Shown here: piece by piece, positions 6,887 through 12,672 of the stretch
Layout: every line of letters begins with the position of its first letter
How positions within the stretch are numbered: the first letter of the stretch is position 1
NCBI GenBank assembly: GCA_017964325.1
Contig: JAGCSE010000116.1
Location: forward strand, 1-12,672
DNA from: Victivallales bacterium
Lineage (GTDB): Bacteria; Verrucomicrobiota; Lentisphaeria; Oligosphaerales; Oligosphaeraceae
Direction of reading: 5' to 3'
Length of the DNA: 12,672 nt
The notes under the pieces: model-generated
What the model was told of the DNA's origin: nothing
Database searches by the model: none
Seen by the model: only the letters and a program-made list of their open reading frames with translations
Position numbers and translations under genes: made by a program

Positions 6887-9800
6887 TCATTGAACTCGCG
6901 TCAACGCGATGCGGAAGCCGATGTTGTTGCAGCTAAGCGATGGATTAATGCCTTTGCGATACGCCGAACGACAGTCCTTCGCATAGTTGAGCCAGCTGCC
7001 CCCACGATACACGCGCCCCGAGCCATTTCTGCACTTTGGATCTATCACGTCATCCTTGTAAGTATCCGTTACCAAGCCATTTAACCATTCGCAACTGTCA
7101 AGGCACCATTCCCATACGTTGCCACTCATGTCGTAAATCCCCAATTCGTTCGGCTTCTTCTGCCTGACAAAATGCTTCGAATCGCCTATATTTTTATCAT
7201 ACCATCCAACGTCATTCAGATTATCGCTTCCGCTGTATTGGTATCCTTTGGACTTGTTGCCGCCACGGGCGGCATACTCCCACTGCGCCTCAGTCGGAAG
7301 CGCAAACTGATAACCAGACGGAAACTGATTCTTGCAGACACGATTCAAGGCATCACAAAATTTCACTGCTTCTTTCCATGAAACATACTCCACTGGATAG
7401 TCGCCGCCATTATTAAAATATGACGGATTCTTTTCCATGACAGCCTCGTACTGCGCCTGCGTCACTTCCGTCTCACAAATCCAAAAATCCTTCGTCAGCG
7501 TCACCTTGTGGACAGGCTTTTCCCAGGATTCACCATTCTCGCTCCCCATCATGAAACTCCCCGCCTCGACTTTCACTAGTTTGATTTCCACGCCTGGTTT
7601 CAATGTCACAATGTAATTGCCGCCTTCCTCACGACTAGTCGGTTTTATATCAGGGGTATATGGTCTGAACAACACGGTCAATACCAATATTATGACAGTT
7701 ACGGATGCAGCGACGCCAATCGTTCGAGCTATCATGGTTTTTCTTTCAGCCGTCTTCGCCATCGCATCCCACGATGCGGCTTTCGCCGCATCCAGCCCCT
7801 TCAGTTCATCTATGTCCTTGCGTGCATCTTTAAATCGTTTTCCATCAATGGCCTCACGAATGGCTTTTTCCCACGCTTGAATGTTTCCTGCTTTTTCTGC
7901 GGAATCTATTTCCGCTTTCAATGATGCAGCCTTTGCTGCATCCAGTTTCCGCAATTCTTCAATTTCTTTATAGGCATCTTGAAAACGCTTTTCATTGATG
8001 GCAATTGAAATGTCCCTCTCCAATTCTTCAATGCGCTCCGTCTTCCAGTTTACCTCCGCCGCATTTATCACCGACTCCCATGACACGGCCTTCACCGCAT
8101 CCAGTTTCTTCAATTCGGCAACAGCTTGCCGTGCATCCTCAAAACGTTTTATAGAAATGTCAACTGTAATGTATTCCTCTAATTGCCTTATCCTTTCCGT
8201 CTTCCAGGCAGTTTCCGCTTTTGCTATCGCTGCATCCCACGATGAAGCCTTCTCCACATCCAGTTTCTTCAACTCCTCGATAGTCTGACGTGCTTCCTGA
8301 AAACGCATCTCGCCAATCGCTTGTGAAATGCCTTTTTCCAAATGAGCAATGCGGTGGGCTTTCCACACCGCTTCTAACGTTGCCTCCCATGACGCGGCCT
8401 TCGCCGCATCTCGTTTCTTCAATACAGCGATATCCAGCCGCGCATTCTGAAAACAATTTTCATCAATAGCCTTTTTTATGGATTTCTCCAAATCCATGAT
8501 CCGCTTCGCAAGCCGAGCCATTTCCGCGGCTTTCGCAAATGCGCCATCCGCAGATGCAAAGCCTTTCTCCGCTTCTTCAAATCGCCCCGACTCGAAATCG
8601 CCATCCGCCGTCTTCAGCAGATTCACCGCCTCCTGCAGCTTGTCGTCTGCCAGCCGTCCAGCCTCCGCCTCCTCAGCGGTCTTCTGCGCAACCACGGCCT
8701 TTTCACGGACATCGGCGGCAGACTTGCGCAGCGGTTCATTGGCCTCCAGCCATTTCCATTCGCCCTCCGCCTGCTTGTAGAATTTGTACGCAAAAGCAAA
8801 GTCCTTGATGCCAACGGCTCCTTTCGCCCCACGGCAAGCTTTGTTGAACGCATCCAGATGAATGCCAAACGTCTGCCCGCGGTCCCATTCGCGCTTCCCG
8901 CATTCCGTAAATTTCTCATCCATCTCCCCAGACAGAATATAAAACTCCGCCATGGAGAACGACTCGTCTTTTTTCGCATCAGCGGCGTCTTTCGTCGTCG
9001 ATGCAGTCGGCTCCGCCGCCATCATTGACGACAGCCCCTTCTTCAACGCGTCAATGAACGCCCTGCAAGTCCCATACCGCTCGGACGGTTTCTTCGCAAG
9101 TCCCTTCTTCAAAACAACATTCACCTCGTCGGGCAGCGACTTGACGGGCGGCACATCATCGTTGAGCACCATTTCCTGCAACAACCCTTCATTGTCGCTC
9201 CAAAAAGGCAGATGTCCGGACAGGCAACGGTACGCCGTCACCGCCAGCGAATATTCGTCCGACGACGCCTCCGCGCGATCGCCGCGCCACTGCTCCGGCG
9301 ACTGGTAGCCGCGCGTACCCGCGAAGACGCTGGCCGTCGTCGTCGTCGCCGTGACATCGTGCGCAACCGTCCCGTTTTGGCTGACTTGATGTGACGCACG
9401 GCTCGCGATGCCGAAGTCGATGAGCACGACGTTGCCCGTCGCCTTTTCAATCATGATGTTGGCGTCCTTCACGTCGCGGTGGACGATGCCGCGGCCGTGC
9501 GCGTAGTCCAAAGACTCCGCGACCTGCCGCAGGACGCGGAGGGTCTCCTTTGCCGTCTCCCGCAAGTCTCCGCCGAACTGGCGGAGATGGTCTTTCAGGC
9601 TCTCGCCCTCCACCCAGTCCATCTCCACGTACCACTGGCCGTTGCGTTCATCGACTTCAAGCGCATTAAGGCGCACGATGTGGTCGTGGGACAGTTTGTG
9701 GACGCGGTCGTAGTTGTGCCGCATCGACTTGATCTCATTATCCGGCATCGGCCCGTCCGACAGCACCGTCTTCAGCGCGACAATCTGCCCCGTATCCTGT

Positions 9801-10024
9801 TTGATACATTTATAGACGACGCCCATGCCGCCCGCGCAACGTTCCGTCGCCAGGTACTTTCCGTCCAGCAGGGGAAGACCGCCAGGCGGCAGCGGCGCAT
9901 CCGTCCGCCCCGCATACACGCCGCCGTCCGACGGCTGAGCCGTCGGGGGCAGGAGTTCGCCGGCGGCGTCGCTGTGCGGAGCCGTCCAGCTAGTTTGATT
10001 GTCGTCACTATGCGGTTGCGTCAT
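6887..10024 (-). CDS. Transmembrane Ser/Thr protein kinase with helical repeats and C-terminal FGE-sulfatase domain
   Basis: A 1045-aa protein. Residues about 57-330 are a Hanks-type kinase with all key motifs: glycine loop AGGMGVV (64-70), VALK (K85), HRDVKDAN (D184, K186, N189), DFG (203-205) and SPE (242-244), so it should phosphorylate Ser/Thr. About 350-505 is charged and helical. About 508-761 holds five repeats. One membrane helix lies at about 765-786. About 803-1042 is an FGE-sulfatase/SUMF1-type domain: MMGS (825-828), ETEVTQAQYE (851-860), LPTEAQWEYAARGG (909-922), DMSGNVWEW (965-973), RGGSW (1007-1011), NIGFR (1034-1038). The two catalytic cysteines of true formylglycine-generating enzymes (GGSYMC..SYC in human SUMF1) are absent, so it is probably a binding module outside the membrane. 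The ATG at 10024 has AGG 5 nt upstream. It ends in a tandem TGA TGA. Confidence 0.92.
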   Translation of the reverse strand: MTQPHSDDNQTSWTAPHSDAAGELLPPTAQPSDGGVYAGRTDAPLPPGGLPLLDGKYLATERCAGGMGVVYKCIKQDTGQIVALKTVLSDGPMPDNEIKSMRHNYDRVHKLSHDHIVRLNALEVDERNGQWYVEMDWVEGESLKDHLRQFGGDLRETAKETLRVLRQVAESLDYAHGRGIVHRDVKDANIMIEKATGNVVLIDFGIASRASHQVSQNGTVAHDVTATTTTASVFAGTRGYQSPEQWRGDRAEASSDEYSLAVTAYRCLSGHLPFWSDNEGLLQEMVLNDDVPPVKSLPDEVNVVLKKGLAKKPSERYGTCRAFIDALKKGLSSMMAAEPTASTTKDAADAKKDESFSMAEFYILSGEMDEKFTECGKREWDRGQTFGIHLDAFNKACRGAKGAVGIKDFAFAYKFYKQAEGEWKWLEANEPLRKSAADVREKAVVAQKTAEEAEAGRLADDKLQEAVNLLKTADGDFESGRFEEAEKGFASADGAFAKAAEMARLAKRIMDLEKSIKKAIDENCFQNARLDIAVLKKRDAAKAASWEATLEAVWKAHRIAHLEKGISQAIGEMRFQEARQTIEELKKLDVEKASSWDAAIAKAETAWKTERIRQLEEYITVDISIKRFEDARQAVAELKKLDAVKAVSWESVINAAEVNWKTERIEELERDISIAINEKRFQDAYKEIEELRKLDAAKAASLKAEIDSAEKAGNIQAWEKAIREAIDGKRFKDARKDIDELKGLDAAKAASWDAMAKTAERKTMIARTIGVAASVTVIILVLTVLFRPYTPDIKPTSREEGGNYIVTLKPGVEIKLVKVEAGSFMMGSENGESWEKPVHKVTLTKDFWICETEVTQAQYEAVMEKNPSYFNNGGDYPVEYVSWKEAVKFCDALNRVCKNQFPSGYQFALPTEAQWEYAARGGNKSKGYQYSGSDNLNDVGWYDKNIGDSKHFVRQKKPNELGIYDMSGNVWEWCLDSCEWLNGLVTDTYKDDVIDPKCRNGSGRVYRGGSWLNYAKDCRSAYRKGINPSLSCNNIGFRIALTRVQ
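6911..7015 (-). other. DGR variable-region-like 3' end of the kinase gene
   Basis: Residues 1004-1038 run RVYRGGSW, then L N Y A K D C R S A Y R K G I N P S L S C N N I G F R. This is the arrangement seen in FGE/C-type-lectin targets of diversity-generating retroelements: conserved scaffold residues alternate with positions that in such systems come from adenine-rich (AAY) template codons. Codons here at the candidate positions include ctc, aac, tat, gac, ggc, att, ctt, agc and tgc, all one or two A-changes from AAC or AAT. Two lysine codons (aag, aaa) do not fit AAY. The same motif also occurs in non-mutating FGE domains, so this is suggestive only. No template repeat or reverse transcriptase is in the window. 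Confidence 0.4.
7742..8503 (-). repeat. Five in-frame repeats of about 50 residues inside the kinase gene
   Basis: Repeats at residues 508-557, 558-610, 611-663, 664-714 and 715-761 (DNA 8503-8354, 8353-8195, 8194-8036, 8035-7883, 7882-7742). Shared pattern: RIxxLEkxIxxAIxxxRFqdAR, then ELKKLDAxKAxSWxA, then a helical tail ending in W-K-T-E in the middle copies. The period is 53 aa (159 bp) for copies 2 and 3. Each unit looks like two or three helices, giving an extended rod between the kinase and the membrane helix. Confidence 0.85.
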
Positions 10025-10062
10025 CGATGCCTGTCATGGAAACGTTTAACGAAAATTTTTTC

Positions 10063-10071
10063 ATCATAACA
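10063..10071 (-). promoter_or_regulatory. Candidate extended -10 promoter of the kinase gene
   Basis: On the minus strand TG-T-TATGAT (10071-10063) matches the extended -10 consensus TGnTATAAT with one change. Its distance implies a leader of roughly 30 nt before the ATG at 10024. TTGCAA lies further upstream (10095-10090), but its spacing to this -10 (21 nt) is too long for a classic -35. Confidence 0.45.
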
Positions 10072-10140
10072 TAATCCAATGCCACATCTTTGCAAGCAAG
10101 CAGTATTTTTGTAAAAAAGGGAAAAGCAAATGCTTTTTGT

Positions 10141-10308
10141 TTTGACGAGAGACGTGAGACGCGAGACGCGAGACGAGCGGAGACATTGGACAAGGAGACA
10201 AAAAGACTGCTGTTTTTGTGCTTTTGTCTTATTGTCTCAGCTCACGTCTTATCGTCTCATCGTCTCATCGTCTCAGCTCGCGTCTCACGTCTCGCGTCTC
10301 ACGTCAAA
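10141..10308. repeat. 168-bp palindromic element built of GAGACG/CGTCTC heptamers
   Basis: The left arm has GAGAC at 10149, 10156, 10163, 10170 (period 7), 10180 and 10195. The right arm has the reverse complement GTCTC at 10234, 10254, 10262, 10270 (period 8), 10282, 10289 and 10296 (period 7), plus GTCTT variants at 10226 and 10246. Both outer ends carry TTTGACG/CGTCAAA (10141-10147; 10302-10308). 10151-10168 is a perfect 18-bp inverted match to 10288-10305, and the pairing continues to 10184/10270 for about 32 pairs in 34 nt. A central dyad GACAAAA/TTTTGTC (10197-10203; 10222-10228) closes the stem. No coding sense; no target duplication seen. Confidence 0.85.
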
Positions 10309-10310
10309 CC

Positions 10311-10333
10311 GCGCAGTGGCGGCGCCATTGCGC
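10311..10333. other. 10-bp stem-loop beside the palindromic element
   Basis: GCGCAGTGGC (10311-10320) faces GCCATTGCGC (10324-10333) across a 3-nt GGC loop; nine pairs are Watson-Crick and one is G-T. No T-run follows on either strand, so it is not a standard terminator. It lies about 28 bp before the -35 of the glycosyltransferase gene. Confidence 0.6.
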
Positions 10334-10361
10334 CCCATCAAGAAAACAGATCGGCCATGAG

Positions 10362-10389
10362 TTGACTTGCAACATTCCTGATTTAAAAT
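10362..10389 (+). promoter_or_regulatory. Sigma70-type promoter of the glycosyltransferase gene
   Basis: TTGACT (10362-10367), a 16-nt spacer and TAAAAT (10384-10389): five of six bases match consensus in each box. It would give a leader of about 50 nt before the ATG at 10449. Best promoter match in the window. Confidence 0.6.
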
Positions 10390-10448
10390 ATATCCAGTTA
10401 CATCAACCATCATTCCGAAGCCATCCAATTGGCAATGCACAATACACC

Positions 10449-12278
10449 ATGAAAACCAAACGATTCCTTTTCATTCTACTCGCCATAACGGTCGTCGCAT
10501 TGATAGTCCGCGCCGTCATCTGCATCCAGCTCTTCAATGCACCAGACGTGCAAAATCCTAATGTCCAGACAGATATGGCAACATACCTGACGATGGCCAA
10601 AGATATTCTGAAAGGCAAATGGCCAGACCACTACGACTACCAGCCGTTCTACTACACCATCTTCCTGCCCGTCTGTCTCGCCATTGTATCAAAATCCACC
10701 ATTCTTGTCATGATATTGCAGGCATTGCTCGGCTCGTTGGCCGTCTGGCTTGTCGGCCTTGGAACGGCGCAATTATATGGCCGCAAGGCAGGGCTTCTCG
10801 CGGCGGCATTGCTCGCATTGGCGCGCTTTCATGCGTTCTACACGCCGTTTCTGCTGTTCGAAGTGCTGAACAGCTTCTGGCTCGCCCTGCTTTTCTATCT
10901 GTCGCTCCGTGCATGGAAACGCAACACGTGGCTTTTGTGGATGTTGACGGCGCTTTCACTGTCATGCGCCGCCTTGACACGCGGCAACGCCCTGCTTTTC
11001 CTCCCGTTCATTCTCGCATTCCTTCTCTGGCGAAACCGCAGCAATCTCAAACGAGGGATTGCCATCGCCGTCGCAACCGTCGCCATCTTCTATCTGCCGC
11101 AACTTCCATTCAGCATCGTAAATTACCGATACACAGGACGTTGGTGCGGTCCATCGACTGCGGGCGACAAAGTGCTCGCATTGGGCAACACGCCCGAAGC
11201 CCCTCCAGGGGGGTTGGAATACCCCATGACCTACCACGAATGGTGCAATGATTCGGACAAACGACCCGAAGAAGGACGCATCTCCGTCCCATCCCACATC
11301 ATCCAATGGTTCAAGGAGTCGCCGTTGCAAGTCATCGAACTGCAGTTCCGCAAGCTGCTTCTTTTCTGGCATCGGAAGGAAATTCCGAACAACGTCAACA
11401 TCGAAATCCATGGGAAGAACTGTCCGTTTCTCAAAGTTCTTTTGCCATTCTGGCTGTTCGCGATTCCCGCACTAGCGGCCCTCCTCTCATGCTGGAACCG
11501 CCGTTCGCCACGGCAATTGCTTCTGTTCTGCCTCGTGGCCGTCTATTGCGGGGCCACCGTCCTTTTCTACATCCTCGCGCGTTTCCGCATCGGCATCGTC
11601 CCGCTGCTCTGTGTATTAGCCGCCACATTCGTCCAACGCTGCGCCACGGCATGGCAATATCGACAGCAGCCGAATCCAGACAAAGGAAGGCAACATCTTG
11701 TCCTGCTGGGACTTGCAGCCGCTTTCGCAGCTTTCATCGTCTGCACCGCCTTCACGCTTTATCAAGATTTGTACGAAGCGGACATCATCCGCGCCCTCCG
11801 TCCCAACGGCATCGCCGTCAACGGAAAAGAAGGCGTTTTGATCTACGACCACGGCCCCTTCTGCGAAGGCGGCATGCAAACCGTCACGCCTTCTCCCGAA
11901 GGTCTGTTGGAAATCAAAAAGACACTCATCATCCCGCAGGAGAGCCGTGAACTGTTTGCAACCCGCCCGACAACCGTCCGCATTCCGTTCTTCAACCAAA
12001 CCCGTGCCCCTTTTACGGCGACATTCGTCAATGGAACGCAACGTTTTACACCTGAAATCGCCTTACACCGCTTCCTCCCTTGGCTGGAAGCCACGTTCGA
12101 TAATCTCACACTCAACGACGACGGAACGGCCACCATCACGCTGATCGTGAACGGTTCCCCGGAAATCGGCCTTGGCATCGACCGCCTCCGTACATACGGC
12201 AGAACCCAGTACACCACCAATGGACAACCGCTTCCAATCCCCTTCGAAGCAAGCATTGAAATTTTCGTAAAACACTGA
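10449..12278 (+). CDS. GT-C fold membrane glycosyltransferase, PMT/ArnT (GT39/GT83)-like
   Basis: A 609-aa integral membrane protein. Such enzymes use polyprenyl-phosphate sugars to glycosylate proteins or lipids on the periplasmic side. Seen: an N-terminal helix (about 6-27), then a first external loop with an acidic residue (QTDMATY, D42), the usual place of the catalytic Asp. Several helices follow with family-like stretches (LLFEVLNSFWLALLFYL 135-151, LTRGNALLFLPFILAFLL 176-193), NYRYTGRW (225-232) and ARFRIGIVPLLCVLAA (377-392), comparable to the RYRxPxxP segment of the family. A last helix (about 416-437) precedes a soluble C-terminal region of about 170 residues, probably periplasmic. 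The start is the MKTKRFLF frame after the promoter; an in-frame extension upstream to 10218 runs into the palindrome and is rejected. No clear ribosome site. Donor and acceptor unknown. Confidence 0.82.
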   Translation: MKTKRFLFILLAITVVALIVRAVICIQLFNAPDVQNPNVQTDMATYLTMAKDILKGKWPDHYDYQPFYYTIFLPVCLAIVSKSTILVMILQALLGSLAVWLVGLGTAQLYGRKAGLLAAALLALARFHAFYTPFLLFEVLNSFWLALLFYLSLRAWKRNTWLLWMLTALSLSCAALTRGNALLFLPFILAFLLWRNRSNLKRGIAIAVATVAIFYLPQLPFSIVNYRYTGRWCGPSTAGDKVLALGNTPEAPPGGLEYPMTYHEWCNDSDKRPEEGRISVPSHIIQWFKESPLQVIELQFRKLLLFWHRKEIPNNVNIEIHGKNCPFLKVLLPFWLFAIPALAALLSCWNRRSPRQLLLFCLVAVYCGATVLFYILARFRIGIVPLLCVLAATFVQRCATAWQYRQQPNPDKGRQHLVLLGLAAAFAAFIVCTAFTLYQDLYEADIIRALRPNGIAVNGKEGVLIYDHGPFCEGGMQTVTPSPEGLLEIKKTLIIPQESRELFATRPTTVRIPFFNQTRAPFTATFVNGTQRFTPEIALHRFLPWLEATFDNLTLNDDGTATITLIVNGSPEIGLGIDRLRTYGRTQYTTNGQPLPIPFEASIEIFVKH

Positions 12279-12292
12279 AATACAGGAGCAAC

Positions 12293-12672
12293 ATGAAAAA
12301 GCAACTTATCTCATTCATTCTGGCCGTCGCAGCGACCACCGCCGTCCAAGGCGCTGATCTTAAGCTTGGGTTGGACAACTGGTACGGCAATCCTCTGGCA
12401 TGGAAGGAGACGCCAAACGGCTTCCAGACTATAACCAGCGGCGGCGGATTGCGATACACGCCCGCTCCGCTGTCGGAAAACTGCGAGATTTCCGCCGTCG
12501 TCACCGTGAAGTCGCGTACTGGCGAACAATACGCGACGGCTGGCGTCGGACTGTGGTTCGACAGCAACAACCACTACCATCTCGCCCTCGTGGAGTCACC
12601 GATAGCCGCCAACAGACGGCATTTCATCGAACTTCACCAGAGGTTCAAAGGCGCATGGCCCGGCAACGACAA
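12293..12672 (+). CDS. Secreted protein, N-terminal part, beta-sandwich-like (runs off the window)
   Basis: 126 residues are visible; the gene continues past the right edge. AGGAG (12284-12288) precedes the ATG by 4 nt. Residues 1-20 (MKKQLISFILAVAATTAVQG) form a signal peptide, probably cut near Ala21. What follows (LGLDNWYGNPLAWKET, GLRYTPAPLSENCEISAVVT, AGVGLWFDSNNHYHLALVES) alternates in the manner of concanavalin-like/LamG or DUF1080-type jelly rolls, where W-F-D-x-x-N-x-Y is a common strand-turn. The family cannot be fixed from this fragment. It lies 14 bp after the glycosyltransferase stop, so co-transcription is likely. Confidence 0.75.
   Translation, partial: MKKQLISFILAVAATTAVQGADLKLGLDNWYGNPLAWKETPNGFQTITSGGGLRYTPAPLSENCEISAVVTVKSRTGEQYATAGVGLWFDSNNHYHLALVESPIAANRRHFIELHQRFKGAWPGND

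Noticed and set aside
6636..6890. Minus-strand 84-codon frame whose ATG overlaps the kinase stop (ATGA)
   Set aside because: It runs through the hairpin cluster and terminator, lacks a ribosome site and has no protein-like composition; more likely a structured 3' region.
9479..10069. 196-codon plus-strand frame opposite the kinase domain
   Set aside because: It overlaps fully conserved kinase motifs on the other strand and has no protein-like features of its own.
10112..10140. AAAAGC/GCTTTT dyad followed by T-rich sequence as a terminator
   Set aside because: AT-only outer stem with a tiny loop, placed in a divergent promoter region where no transcript is expected to end.
10141..10308. CRISPR array
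   Set aside because: Units are 7-8 bp with no spacers of regular length and they invert midway; this is a palindromic simple repeat.
10218..10448. N-terminal extension of the glycosyltransferase frame
   Set aside because: It translates the CGTCTC repeat into Ser/Arg/Leu-rich sequence and lies upstream of the best promoter; the membrane protein clearly begins at MKTKRFLF (10449).

Overview
The window looks like chromosomal DNA of a moderately GC-rich (about 50-55%) Gram-negative bacterium. The best guess is a PVC-group organism of the Lentisphaerota/Victivallales type. That guess is an inference: it rests on an unusual type I dehydroquinase-like protein, a transmembrane Ser/Thr kinase ending in an FGE-sulfatase (SUMF1-like) domain, large secreted proteins of unknown family, and intergenic DNA rich in palindromes. 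No rRNA, tRNA, CRISPR array, transposase or reverse transcriptase gene is visible.

Layout: 1-308 (minus strand) is the N-terminal part of a type I 3-dehydroquinate dehydratase-like protein. A 161-bp divergent spacer separates it from a plus-strand cluster: trkA (470-1822), trkH (1835-3517) and a secreted 892-aa protein with a probable alpha/alpha-toroid domain (3549-6227). The gaps of 12 and 31 bp suggest one operon. The first two genes encode a potassium uptake system; the third is unexpected company.

6228-6886 is gene-free but full of structure: a 14-bp direct repeat, two 63-bp copies (62/63 identical) of a two-hairpin element spaced 80 bp apart, and a run of five hairpins, one of which looks like a bidirectional terminator. 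On the minus strand, 6887-10024 encodes a 1045-aa transmembrane kinase: N-terminal Hanks-type kinase, long helical region with five repeats of about 50 aa, one membrane helix, and a C-terminal FGE-sulfatase/C-type-lectin-like domain. Its last 35 residues before the tail resemble the variable region of a diversity-generating retroelement (DGR) target.

10025-10448 is a divergent regulatory spacer. It holds a 168-bp palindromic element made of GAGACG/CGTCTC heptamers, a 10-bp stem-loop, and good promoter candidates for both flanking genes. To the right, 10449-12278 encodes a GT-C fold (PMT/ArnT-like) membrane glycosyltransferase, followed 14 bp later by the start of a secreted protein (12293 to the window edge), probably in the same operon.

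The most interesting signals are the possible DGR target domain on the kinase with hairpins just downstream, and the inverted heptamer element in front of the same kinase gene.
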